Shown: positions 40,493-48,826 of the stretch, in pieces
Position numbering within the stretch: the first letter of the stretch is position 1
How the letters are laid out: every line of letters starts with the position of its first letter
Origin: Nitratireductor basaltis
Lineage (GTDB): Bacteria; Pseudomonadota; Alphaproteobacteria; Rhizobiales; Rhizobiaceae
DNA: 64,000 nucleotides
Reading direction: 5' to 3'
NCBI RefSeq assembly: GCF_000733725.1
Contig: NZ_JMQM01000001.1
Coordinates: 1,798,001-1,862,000 of the forward strand
Translations under genes and position numbers: made by a program
Notes under the pieces: model-generated
Told to the model about the DNA's origin: nothing
What the model saw: the letters and a program-made list of their open reading frames with translations, nothing else
Database searches by the model: none

Positions 40493-40569
40493 GCGAGATC
40501 TCCTCCGAAACAAGCGCCCGAACGCTAGCGGCAGACAGTTGCCGAGGCCAGCGGGGAATGGTGGAAATC

Positions 40570-40598
40570 TGGATAATTTCTTTTTACGTAAACGTCAA
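40570..40598 (-). promoter_or_regulatory. Promoter with LiuR-like operator for the acyl-CoA dehydrogenase operon
   Basis: On the minus strand TTGACG (40598-40593) and TATCCA (40575-40570) are 17 bp apart, a sigma-70 arrangement. An overlapping 16-bp site, TTTACGTAAACGTCAA on the plus strand (40583-40598), closely resembles the TTTACGTTAACGTAAA operator of the MerR-type regulator LiuR, which represses acyl-CoA and branched amino-acid breakdown genes. The regulator assignment is inference. Confidence 0.55.
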
Positions 40599-40880
40599 AC
40601 TTGTTTGCAGACATTTTGCCGCAGTTGCACCGGATTCAAGGCAAAATAGAATCCTTTATAGGCAGAGGCCCGGACGCAATATTTCCAACAGATGGCGTGG
40701 GCCACGATCTGAAAAAACGCGCGGTGAATCTCTCTGCACGCCGTCTGCGCCCCCACCACCTACGCGAATATGAAATAATATATAAATAGAACTATTGATG
40801 TGATTATTCAAACTGGTAGTATTAACGGCAATCGTGGTATTACTGAATTTTATATATTAAACTGATTTTGGATTATTCTT

Positions 40881-41390
40881 ATGTTTACATTCGGAAAAGC
40901 TCTTACCATTGGCATAGCTTCCCTTTCCTGCATCGTTTTGACTGCATATGTCATCAAGACTGATGGAAAACTGCAATCTGCGAAAGATCAGGTATTGGTG
41001 TCCGATGACAGCTACGACGATCTGGAACGTGAGTGGTTCACATATGGATCTGAGCCGGATGTTTCCGAGGCAGGGTGCGAAGTCCGCAAATTTGACGCCA
41101 GCGAGCATCTGGCGGACTACCCCTTCAAGAATGCGTGGGACCGGTCTAGCGGTGAGCTACTTCTGAGAAATCTTTATCATAAAAAACGATGGAGCGGCAT
41201 CGCAGATGCCGGCGAGTGCACCTGCGATCTCTACAATCCAGACGTCGATAGCGTTGTAGCTGAAGCCCTTGATCTACTCGACAACAATGACAGTCGTGAT
41301 TGGACAGGAATCTACCGAAAAATATCGCGAGAAGAACTTGAATTGCAGAGGAAACATAAGAAGCAGTGTAGGGATTCCGGGGTGATCTGA
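40881..41390 (+). CDS. Unknown 169-residue protein with one membrane anchor
   Basis: The protein starts with a hydrophobic segment (about residues 7-24, likely a membrane anchor or signal). A mostly acidic soluble domain follows, with cysteines at AGCEVRKF, GECTCDLYN and near the C-terminus, KKQCRDSG. The C-terminal third is helical and charged. I do not recognise the family. The AT-rich codon use differs from all neighbouring genes, so transfer is likely. A weak ribosome site is present, and the gene is 4 bp before a truncated membrane-protein gene. Confidence 0.6.
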   Translation: MFTFGKALTIGIASLSCIVLTAYVIKTDGKLQSAKDQVLVSDDSYDDLEREWFTYGSEPDVSEAGCEVRKFDASEHLADYPFKNAWDRSSGELLLRNLYHKKRWSGIADAGECTCDLYNPDVDSVVAEALDLLDNNDSRDWTGIYRKISREELELQRKHKKQCRDSGVI

Positions 41391-41394
41391 ACCC

Positions 41395-41545
41395 ATGGAA
41401 CTCATTTCTCTATTCTACAACCAGACCCAGGCATTGCTCGATGCCACAATGGCTTCAAACTTCGGTCTCATTGCCGACAGGATCAGAACAATCATCAAGC
41501 GCGGGTCATCCGTTGCGATTATCTTGATGTTAGACCGAGGACGCA
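41395..41545 (+). pseudogene. Truncated N-terminal fragment of a membrane protein
   Basis: About 48 codons starting MELISLFYNQTQALLDATMA, then IADRIRTIIKRGSSVAIILML, keep the AT-rich style of the upstream gene. The sequence then switches abruptly to GC-rich DNA that is antisense to the purD end. The reading frame stays open to 41790, but that extension has no protein-like character. An amphipathic start followed by a hydrophobic segment recalls the beginning of VirB6/TrbL proteins of type IV secretion, but that link is weak. Confidence 0.5.
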
Positions 41546-41565
41546 GGCCGCATCATTTTGCGGCC
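41546..41565. terminator. Stem-loop after purD
   Basis: GGCCGCA (41546-41552) pairs with TGCGGCC (41559-41565) around TCATTT, 6 bp past the purD stop. No T-run follows on the minus strand. It may act as a weak terminator or stabilise the 3' end. Confidence 0.5.
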
Positions 41566-41571
41566 GCCCCC

Positions 41572-42849
41572 TCACCCCCGCTCGCGCTCTATCGCCCGCC
41601 AGCCGATATCGCGGCGGCAGAAGCCTTCGGGCCAGTTCACCTTGTCCACGGCTTCATAGGCTTTTGCGGCAGCTTCCGTGACCGTCTTGCCGCGGGCGGT
41701 GACGTTGAGGACGCGGCCGCCATTGGCGGTGAGTTCGCCGCCCTTCATAGCCGTGCCTGCGTGGAAGATTTCGACTTCCGTCGGCTCTGACGCCTCTTCC
41801 AGACCGCGGATCACGCTGCCTTTTTCGGCCGAGGCCGGATAGCCGGGCGCAGCCATCACGACGGTCATGGCCGCTTCCTCGCGCCAGCTTGGGTTGATGC
41901 CTTCCAGCGCACCGTCGGCGGCGGCTTTCAGGATCGGCACGATGTCGTCCTTCAGGCGCAGCATCAGAACCTGGCATTCGGGATCACCGAAGCGGACATT
42001 GTATTCGATCAGGCTCGGGCCATCTCGGGTGATCATGAGGCCCGCATAAAGGACGCCGGTGAAAGGCGCGCCCATTTCGGCCATGCCGCGCATTGTGGGC
42101 TCGATGATCTCGCGCATGGTGCGCTCCATCATGGCGTCATCCATGACGGGAGCCGGTGAATAGGCGCCCATGCCGCCCGTATTCGGGCCGGTATCGCCCT
42201 CGCCCACACGCTTGTGGTCCTGTGCGGTGCCGAAGGGGATGGCCGCCTTGCCGTCGCACAGGCAGAAGAAGCTTGCTTCCTCGCCTTCCAGAAATTCCTC
42301 GACGACCACTTCCGCACCTGCACCGCCGAAGGCACCGGCGAAACAGTCGTCAATGGCGGCATAGGCTTCATCCTCGCTCATGGCGATGGTGACGCCCTTG
42401 CCTGCCGCCAGACCATCGGCCTTCACCACGATGGGTGCGCCCATCTTCTCTACATAGGCGCGCGCGGATGCCGCGTCGGTGAAGCGGCCATAGCCGGCGG
42501 TGGGAATGGAATATTTCGCGCAAAGGTCCTTGGTGAAGCCCTTGGAGCCTTCGAGTCGTGCAGCCGCGGCGGTGGGGCCGAAAACGGCCAGCCCCGCATC
42601 CTGCAGGCTGCCTGCCAGACCATCGACCAGCGGCGCTTCCGGGCCGACGACCACGAAAGTCACGCCCTGCAGACGGCAGAAATTCACGACCGCCTGATGA
42701 TCGGCCAGATCAAGCTGCACGCATTCCCCATGGGCGGCGATGCCGGGATTGCCGGGTGCTGCGAAAAGCTTCTCGACCAGCGGGGACTGCGCCATCTTCC
42801 ATGCCAGCGCATGTTCGCGCCCACCCGAACCGATCAAAAGCACATTCAT
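41572..42849 (-). CDS. purD: Phosphoribosylamine-glycine ligase
   Basis: The second enzyme of purine synthesis. This 425-residue ATP-grasp protein starts with [17 protein letters not shown], has the ATP motif [16 protein letters not shown], and the family block [28 protein letters not shown] gives the metal ligands. It stands alone, convergent with the AT-rich insertion and divergent from ubiA. Confidence 0.97.
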   Translation of the reverse strand: MNVLLIGSGGREHALAWKMAQSPLVEKLFAAPGNPGIAAHGECVQLDLADHQAVVNFCRLQGVTFVVVGPEAPLVDGLAGSLQDAGLAVFGPTAAAARLEGSKGFTKDLCAKYSIPTAGYGRFTDAASARAYVEKMGAPIVVKADGLAAGKGVTIAMSEDEAYAAIDDCFAGAFGGAGAEVVVEEFLEGEEASFFCLCDGKAAIPFGTAQDHKRVGEGDTGPNTGGMGAYSPAPVMDDAMMERTMREIIEPTMRGMAEMGAPFTGVLYAGLMITRDGPSLIEYNVRFGDPECQVLMLRLKDDIVPILKAAADGALEGINPSWREEAAMTVVMAAPGYPASAEKGSVIRGLEEASEPTEVEIFHAGTAMKGGELTANGGRVLNVTARGKTVTEAAAKAYEAVDKVNWPEGFCRRDIGWRAIERERG

Positions 42850-43023
42850 CGCCTGGCCCCATAGCTGTCTGACATGGCTGAACGGCTATGGGTGATTGGC
42901 CCAAAGGTCAAGCGCAGGAGCCCCTCCATCCAGTGTTTAGCCGCAGCTGACGGCCATCGCGCTTGACGCGGGGCCTCAGCCTTGCCACTCCATCAGCCAG
43001 ATTGTTGCAGGGAGTTGTTATTC

Positions 43024-44007
43024 ATGGAGAAGATCCAGAGCCGGGAGACACGCGGACGCGTGGCGGATGCACCTTCGGGCCACTGGGTCTATCGGCTCCT
43101 GCCGCGCTCGGCATGGCCCTATGCGCAGCTTGCGCGCTGGGACCGGCCGATCGGCTGGCAGCTTCTTCTGTGGCCCTGCCTGTGGTCGCTTGCCATGGCG
43201 GCCAGTGCAGGCGCTGAAGCCGGTGCGGCGCTCGGCGATGTTCTGCCGTCGCCTCTTTACCTCGCGCTCTTCGTGATCGGTGCCATCGCCATGCGGGGCG
43301 CGGGCTGCACCTATAACGATCTTGTCGATCAGAATATCGATGACGCGGTGGAGCGCACCCGCTCCCGCCCCCTGCCCTCCGGTCAGGTCAGCCGCAAGCA
43401 GGCCTGGGCATTTCTGTTCGCGCAGGCTCTTGTGGGGCTTATCGTGCTTCTGCAGTTCAACCTATTCGCCATACTGCTCGGCATTGCCTCGCTCGGTGTC
43501 GTTGCCATCTATCCCTTCGCCAAGCGCTTCACGGACTGGCCGCAGCTTTTCCTGGGCCTCGCCTTCTCCTGGGGCGCATTCATGGGCTGGGCCGTGACCT
43601 TCGGCTCGCTCTCGCTTGCACCGCTGCTACTCTATTTCGGCTCGATCCTGTGGGTCATCGGCTATGACACGATCTACGCACATCAGGACAAGGAAGACGA
43701 CGCCATTGTCGGCGTACGCTCCACCGCGCGGCTTTTCGGTGAGAATACCAAGCGCTGGCTGATCGGCCTTTATGGCGGCGCGCTGCTCTTCATGGCCGTC
43801 GCCTTCGCGCTCGCCGCAGTCCCCATGCCCGCACTCGCAGGCCTCGTCGCCGCCGGCGCCCACATGGCCCGCCAGATCCGCACGCTCGACATCGACAATC
43901 CCGACCAATGCCTCATCCTGTTCCGCTCCAACACGATGGTGGGGCTGTTGATCTTCCTCGGATTGCTGGGCGGTGGCGTCTGGGCGGTGATCAGTCCACA
44001 GTTTTGA
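43024..44007 (+). CDS. ubiA: 4-hydroxybenzoate polyprenyltransferase
   Basis: A 327-residue membrane enzyme that attaches the polyprenyl tail to 4-hydroxybenzoate in ubiquinone synthesis. The first Asp-rich motif is NDLVDQNIDDAVERTRSRPL and the second lies in YAHQDKEDDAIVGVRSTA. Eight or nine helices are visible. I chose ATG 43024 after the purD-facing gap. The tail substrate is probably made by the polyprenyl synthase at 55 kb. Confidence 0.94.
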   Translation: MEKIQSRETRGRVADAPSGHWVYRLLPRSAWPYAQLARWDRPIGWQLLLWPCLWSLAMAASAGAEAGAALGDVLPSPLYLALFVIGAIAMRGAGCTYNDLVDQNIDDAVERTRSRPLPSGQVSRKQAWAFLFAQALVGLIVLLQFNLFAILLGIASLGVVAIYPFAKRFTDWPQLFLGLAFSWGAFMGWAVTFGSLSLAPLLLYFGSILWVIGYDTIYAHQDKEDDAIVGVRSTARLFGENTKRWLIGLYGGALLFMAVAFALAAVPMPALAGLVAAGAHMARQIRTLDIDNPDQCLILFRSNTMVGLLIFLGLLGGGVWAVISPQF

Positions 44008-44059
44008 GTTGGTAGTAGGTGGTGAATAGGGAAGGATTCCCTTGGAGGTTGGTGCCAAG

Positions 44060-44212
44060 GGCACCCCCTCTGTCCTGCCGGACATCTCCCCCACAAGGGG
44101 AGAGATTGGCTGGCATCAATGGCTCGGCATTTGCTGGAGAAGCTGTGGGATTGCCGCGAGTGATCTCCCCCCTTGTGGGGGAGATGCCTGGCAAGGCAGA
44201 GGGGGGTGCGCC
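44060..44212. repeat. RIME-like intergenic palindromic element, copy 1
   Basis: The ends are inverted: GGCACCCCCTCTG (44060-44072) and CAGAGGGGGGTGCGCC (44197-44212), with further complementary sequence inward (CATCTCCCCCACAAGGGG against CCCCTTGTGGGGGAGATG). A 60-bp block at 44163-44222 recurs at 62270-62329 with one difference. This is the layout of Rhizobium-specific intergenic mosaic elements. No coding capacity. Confidence 0.75.
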
Positions 44213-44242
44213 TGGCGCAAGCCCCTCAAATTGCAGCCCCCA

Positions 44243-44806
44243 TCAATCGCGTGCGATCAGCTCGCTGCCGTTGACGACGAGGCGCAGGCCCAGAGTGCCC
44301 TGTTTGCGGCGGGCGAGAAAGCGGGGGCGGCGGTGGCGGACAGGGCGGCCCTGGCGTCGCTCCTGCGGGCGCTGGGCCTTCACATGACCGAGCGATTCTT
44401 CCAAGGTGCGGGCGACGCCGTCGGCCTCGACCATCATCATGGGCAGGCGATAGGCTTCTGCCCAGGCGCGCCAGTCGGCGGCGACATCGTCGAAGTCACC
44501 GGCCACCAGAAGCGGCACGCAAAGCATGGGATCGTCGTGATAAAGTTCGAGCGTGACGGTGACGTCACCATCCTCATGCTCGATGGCACGTGCTGCCACA
44601 CCGCGGAATGCGCGGGCCGGCAGGGCGAAGGTGACGGGCAGCTGGCTCTTGTCCAGAACACGGCGCATGCGCACGCCCCGTTGGTCGACAGTGAAAGCCA
44701 CCTCTCCGAAATCGTCCTGCGATGCGTAAGAGACTGCCTGGGGCAGTCTGAAAGGGTCGAGCCGCATGGTGCGGCCGGCCCAGACGGGCTTGAGACCAGT
44801 CGACAT
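44243..44806 (-). CDS. DUF6101 family protein
   Basis: A 187-residue cytosolic protein. It starts RTMRLDPFRLPQAVSYASQD and ends in a basic stretch (RPQERRQGRPVRHRRPRFLARR) that could bind nucleic acid or polyphosphate. I associate it with the rhizobial DUF6101 family from memory, and its function is unknown. The upstream 44807-45008 gap carries no obvious gene. Confidence 0.7.
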   Translation of the reverse strand: MSTGLKPVWAGRTMRLDPFRLPQAVSYASQDDFGEVAFTVDQRGVRMRRVLDKSQLPVTFALPARAFRGVAARAIEHEDGDVTVTLELYHDDPMLCVPLLVAGDFDDVAADWRAWAEAYRLPMMMVEADGVARTLEESLGHVKAQRPQERRQGRPVRHRRPRFLARRKQGTLGLRLVVNGSELIARD

Positions 44807-45008
44807 ATTCTATTGCCTTCCCTGTTACTCCTGAGAGCCGGCTTTGCCGATCTCTCCGGGCCACTTTTGCGGCCTCGTTATGGGAAGGACTGTAGCGGGT
44901 GGTTCTTACCCTCCGCCTTAAGAACTTCGGTTAAATTTTGCTGACGTTACAGTTGGTTAGCGAAGCGTAATACAGCTTAACGGTTGCGAAGGAGGTGTAA
45001 CCCGTTGG

Positions 45009-45743
45009 TTAAGCCGCATCTTCCGGCAGGTCGAGATCGAGCAGTTTGCCCTTCTCGCCGAGCCGATCCGTCACACCGGCGCGGCGCATGGACATCCACA
45101 GTCCGGCCAGATTTGACGTGACCACGGGAATGCCGATGCGTCTTTCGATCTCCGGCACTAGCGTTGCCGCGGGAAGCGCAGTGCAGGAGATGAAAAGTGC
45201 TTCAGCACCTTCCACCATCGCGATTTCGGCGGCCTCGATGATGGGTTCTGCCGGCAGGCGCGCCATGTCGCGGTCGTCTTCCATGTTCAGGCCATGGGCG
45301 TTGAGCACCTCAAAGCCGTGCTCTTCGAGATGATCCACAATGGCTTTGGCGGTGGAGGCGATATAGGGCGTCATGACCGCGATTTTCTTCGCACCGAGCG
45401 CACGGAAGGCGCGCTTGGCGGCCATGATCGGCGTGACGGGTTTAACTTCCGGACGCGTTTCACCGATTGCTCGTGCCACATTGTCCTCGCCAAGCACCAC
45501 GGTTGCCGACGTGCAGGAGAAATAGAGCGCGCCCAGTTCCACGCCGGGCACTAGCCAGCGTGCGGCCTCTCCCAGATGGGGAAGCGTGCGGCGCAGCTGT
45601 TCGGGCGAAGTCGGATTTTCGAAGGGCACGCGCGTCGCGCAGACCGTGACATGGGGCGGCACGATGGCGCGTATGTCGTTTTCCGTCACAAGATCGGTGG
45701 CCAGCAGGATCGTGCCGATGACCGGTTTCGTGGGGGCGTTCAT
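45009..45743 (-). CDS. Asp/Glu racemase superfamily protein, maleate isomerase-like
   Basis: A 244-residue enzyme of the maleate isomerase/arylmalonate decarboxylase group. The two catalytic cysteines are in YFSCTSATVV and FISCTALPAA, placed symmetrically as in this superfamily. The substrate is likely a small dicarboxylic or hydroxy acid. It lies 20 bp after the FAD-linked dehydrogenase on the same strand, so they may share a pathway. Confidence 0.85.
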   Translation of the reverse strand: MNAPTKPVIGTILLATDLVTENDIRAIVPPHVTVCATRVPFENPTSPEQLRRTLPHLGEAARWLVPGVELGALYFSCTSATVVLGEDNVARAIGETRPEVKPVTPIMAAKRAFRALGAKKIAVMTPYIASTAKAIVDHLEEHGFEVLNAHGLNMEDDRDMARLPAEPIIEAAEIAMVEGAEALFISCTALPAATLVPEIERRIGIPVVTSNLAGLWMSMRRAGVTDRLGEKGKLLDLDLPEDAA

Positions 45744-45763
45744 GGGTGGCCTTTCTCGGGCAA

Positions 45764-47194
45764 TCAGATGACCTTGCCGGGATTCATGATGCCGGCCGGG
45801 TCAAAAGCACGCTTGATGCGGCGCATGAGTTCGGTGGCGACAGGCGGCTGCGTGGCGATCAGCTCCTCGCGCTTCAGACGGCCAATGCCATGCTCAGCGG
45901 AAAACGAGCCGCCCAGACGCCTGACAATCGCGTGCACCTTCGCATTCATCGCCCGATAATGCTCCAGATATGCGCCCTTATCCATGCCTTCCGGCTGGGT
46001 GACATTGTAGTGCAGATTGCCGTCGCCCATATGGCCGAAACAGACCGGGCGGCACCCGGGCACGATCTCCTGGATGGCCGCTTCGGCTTCCGCAATGAAG
46101 GTCGGGATGGCCGCAACCGGCACCGAGATGTCGTGCTTGATCGAGCCGCCTTCGGGCTTTTGCGCTTCGGACATGGATTCGCGCAAGTGGCGCAGTTCGG
46201 CAGCCTGACCTTCGTTCTGCGCGATCACCGCGTCAGCGACCCGTTCGGTCTCGAAGGCTTCCCCCAGAACGGCCTCCATGGTGGCGGATGCCTCTTCTTC
46301 CGAGCGACCTGAGGAAATCTCCATCAGCACATGCCATTCATGCTCACCTTCAAGCGGCGGCTTGGCGCCCGGCACGTGAGCCAGCACGAAGTCAAGCGGG
46401 CGGCGGTGCATCAGTTCGAAGGCGGTGAGCTCCGATCCTGCAGCACTTCCTGCCATGTGGAGAAGCTTCAGCGCATCCTCGGGCGAGCCAAGTCCGGCCC
46501 AGGCCATGACGCGCCCGCGCGGCTTCGGGTAGAGCTTTACGACGGCCGCGGTGATGACACCCAGCGTGCCTTCTCCGCCGACAAAAAGGTTTTTAAGGTC
46601 GTAGCCGGTATTGTCCTTCTTCAGCTTGCGCAGATCGTCCAGCACTTCGCCGGTTGGCAGAACCACTTCCACGCCAAGACACAGATCGCGCGCGGTGCCA
46701 TAGGCCAGCGCGCCGATGCCACCGGCGTTCGACGAGAGATTGCCGCCAATCTGGCAGGAACCTTGCGAAGCAAGTGCTAGCGGAAACAGGCGGTCCTGCT
46801 CGTCGGCAGCCTTCTGCAGCACTTCCAGAATGACACCGGCTTCGACCGTGGCGGTGTTGGATTCCAGATCGATCTCACGGATCCTGTTCAGACGCGAAAG
46901 CGACAGGATGACTTCGCCGCCCGACTGGTCGGGCATCTGTCCGCCCACAAGACCGGTATTACCGCCCTGTGGCACGATGGGCGTGCCGGTTTCGGTCGCC
47001 AGCGACAGGATGCGGCTGACCTCCTCCACCGAACCCGGGCGCAGCACGAGTGATGTCACACCTCCAAAGAGGCCGCGCGGCTCGGTCACGAAAGGATCGA
47101 TCTCCTCGCTGAGCCGCAGCGCGTATTTCTCGCCGACGATTTCCACGAACCGCTTTTCAAGCTCCGCATGGAGCCTCACGGGGCCACCATTCAT
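45764..47194 (-). CDS. FAD-binding oxidoreductase, D-2-hydroxyglutarate/D-lactate dehydrogenase family
   Basis: A 476-residue flavoprotein. The FAD_binding_4 domain (about 35-215) has PQGGNTGLVGGQMPD and NLSSNAGGIGALAYG. The FAD-oxidase C-terminal domain contains FGHMGDGNLHYNV and ends SAEHGIGRLKRE. These are typical of D-2-hydroxyacid dehydrogenases. D-2-hydroxyglutarate is the commonest substrate in close relatives, but glycolate or D-lactate are possible. It lies 18 bp from tsaC. Confidence 0.9.
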   Translation of the reverse strand: MNGGPVRLHAELEKRFVEIVGEKYALRLSEEIDPFVTEPRGLFGGVTSLVLRPGSVEEVSRILSLATETGTPIVPQGGNTGLVGGQMPDQSGGEVILSLSRLNRIREIDLESNTATVEAGVILEVLQKAADEQDRLFPLALASQGSCQIGGNLSSNAGGIGALAYGTARDLCLGVEVVLPTGEVLDDLRKLKKDNTGYDLKNLFVGGEGTLGVITAAVVKLYPKPRGRVMAWAGLGSPEDALKLLHMAGSAAGSELTAFELMHRRPLDFVLAHVPGAKPPLEGEHEWHVLMEISSGRSEEEASATMEAVLGEAFETERVADAVIAQNEGQAAELRHLRESMSEAQKPEGGSIKHDISVPVAAIPTFIAEAEAAIQEIVPGCRPVCFGHMGDGNLHYNVTQPEGMDKGAYLEHYRAMNAKVHAIVRRLGGSFSAEHGIGRLKREELIATQPPVATELMRRIKRAFDPAGIMNPGKVI

Positions 47195-47212
47195 GCTGCC
47201 CTCCCCCTGTTC

Positions 47213-48166
47213 TTATTGTCTCGGCGCGGCCGCACGGGCCAGCCGGTCGTTGATGGCTTCGCCCAGCCCTTCCATTGGCACCGGCTCAACGGCGATGGCG
47301 CGGGCCCTTGCCGCATCCAGCGCCAGAAGATGGGCAAAGAGATTGGTTGCCGCCTCGCGCAGATCGCCCGATGGCGAGAGATTGAGCGTGGCTCGCGCAC
47401 CCTCCGCCCCTTCAACGCGCTCCGGTCCGAAGGCGAGCAGAGCCTCATCCGCCTCCACATGGCTGACATTCAGGCGGACAGGTGCGTCGGGCGCATAGTG
47501 CGAGGCCATCATGCCCGGCGCCTGTATGCCTTTTGCGCCGCGCTGGAGCGGCTTGCCAGCGACAGCTTCGATGTCTTCGGCGGCGATCCCGCCGGGTCGC
47601 AGAAGGACGAGTTCTTCATTCTCGACCTTCACGATGGTGGATTCCACGCCAACCGGTGTCGGGCCGCCATCCACGATGAGTTCGATGCGCTCGCCCAGAT
47701 CACGCTCCACGGCTTGCGCACTGGTGCCGCTGACCTTGCCGGAGCTGTTGGCACTCGGTGCGGCAAGCGGGCGGCCAAGGGCTGCGATGAGCCGTGCGCC
47801 AAAGCCCTTGGGACAGCGCAGTGCCACCGTGTCGAGTCCTGCGGTTACGAGAGGCGACAGGCCGGCATCGTCGCGCGCGGGTAGAACCAGCGTCAGCGGT
47901 CCGGGCCAGAAATGTTCGGCCAGAAGCCGGGCGGCGGGCGAAAGAGAGGCGAAGCGTTCCGCCATTTTGATATCCGCGACATGAGCGATCAGCGGATTGA
48001 AGCGGGGCCGGCCCTTGACCTCATAAATGCGCGCCACCGCTTCGCCATTGCAGGCATCGGCGGCAAGACCGTAGACCGTCTCCGTGGGGATCGCGATGGG
48101 CAGCCCGCCGCGCGCAAGGCGCAGGGCTTCTTCAAGCGCTTCCTCTTCCTTGATGATGCGGGCCAA
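47213..48166 (-). CDS. L-threonylcarbamoyladenylate synthase, Sua5 type
   Basis: A 317-residue enzyme making the threonylcarbamoyl-AMP used for the t6A modification of tRNAs reading ANN codons. The YrdC domain (1-200) has IPTETVYGLAADA, KGRPRFNPL and APSANSSGKVSGT. The additional C-terminal Sua5 domain distinguishes it from short TsaC. The start is TTG 48166 after GGAGTGAGAA. The FAD-linked gene follows on the same strand. Confidence 0.93.
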   Translation of the reverse strand: MARIIKEEEALEEALRLARGGLPIAIPTETVYGLAADACNGEAVARIYEVKGRPRFNPLIAHVADIKMAERFASLSPAARLLAEHFWPGPLTLVLPARDDAGLSPLVTAGLDTVALRCPKGFGARLIAALGRPLAAPSANSSGKVSGTSAQAVERDLGERIELIVDGGPTPVGVESTIVKVENEELVLLRPGGIAAEDIEAVAGKPLQRGAKGIQAPGMMASHYAPDAPVRLNVSHVEADEALLAFGPERVEGAEGARATLNLSPSGDLREAATNLFAHLLALDAARARAIAVEPVPMEGLGEAINDRLARAAAPRQ

Positions 48167-48346
48167 TTCTCACTCCGTTCGCGCGCATGATGCCTAGCGC
48201 GCCGGACCTTTTCCGGCAAGGGTCAGAAGCGGCATGGCCATCGCGCCACAGGCATGACCATTTTGTTAATTCCCTTCTGCTACCAATGCGCGTGTGAAGC
48301 TGCCTCACCGAGGCATGCAGACAGGAACGAGACGCGCGAGATTGCC

Positions 48347-48808
48347 ATGCGAGTTGCAGGTATCATGACCATCTCCCTCCTTCTTGGCACGGTCGGTGCC
48401 GGGGCGGGCTCAATTACTGTCCTTGAGAACATGTCTGAAGGGCTGCCTTCCTTTTCGGCAACGGGCGATGCCGCCAAGACTGCCGCACCTTCCATTGCGG
48501 CCCCTGGCAGCGAAAGCGGGCCGAAGCGCGTCAGCACATCCGTCGTTGCAATCGGCGACCCCGTGGCGCGCGAGGAAACCGTGGCCGAGGCGCCAGAGAA
48601 GAAAAAGCAGAAGCGCCGAATGGCGCAGAGCACCATGGTGATCCGCGGCGGCATTTCGGGTGGCCCTGCGGCTACACGCCCGGAGCCCGATACGCCCGGC
48701 TCTTCCACGCCACTCATGGCGCAGAAGAAGGACGGCGAAGCGGATTCAGACGGATCTGAAGATCCAGGTCCGCCTCCCGACGGGCCTATGCTTGGCGAGC
48801 CGGACTAG
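48347..48808 (+). CDS. Small exported low-complexity protein, unknown function
   Basis: A 153-residue protein with a probable signal peptide (residues 1-23, MRVAGIMTISLLLGTVGAG). The remainder is Ala, Ser, Pro and Glu rich, with a basic patch EKKKQKRRM and an acidic proline-rich tail ending GEPD. It looks disordered. I recognise no family. It is convergent with glyS. An in-frame ATG 93 bp upstream is possible, but the chosen start gives the cleaner signal sequence. Confidence 0.55.
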   Translation: MRVAGIMTISLLLGTVGAGAGSITVLENMSEGLPSFSATGDAAKTAAPSIAAPGSESGPKRVSTSVVAIGDPVAREETVAEAPEKKKQKRRMAQSTMVIRGGISGGPAATRPEPDTPGSSTPLMAQKKDGEADSDGSEDPGPPPDGPMLGEPD

Positions 48809-48826
48809 ACCGCCCGGCCCCAATTT

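Larger units (their letters stand above)
40600..41545. other. AT-rich accessory insertion between the acyl-CoA dehydrogenase promoter and purD
   Basis: From just beyond the LiuR-like site to just before the purD 3' hairpin, the DNA is visibly richer in A and T, most strongly at 40775-40880, unlike everything around it. It contains one complete gene of unknown function and one truncated gene. The noncoding part (40600-40880) holds a possible promoter, TTGATG (40795-40800) 16 bp from TAGTAT (40817-40822), and nothing else I recognise. Terminal repeats and an integrase are not visible. Confidence 0.6.

Noticed and set aside
38993-40528. Plus-strand frame of 511 codons opposite the acyl-CoA dehydrogenase gene
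   Set aside because: It is a shadow frame. The minus-strand gene has complete catalytic motifs.
41546-41790. Continuation of the truncated membrane-protein frame
   Set aside because: It is antisense to the purD end and loses all protein-like character after about 41545.
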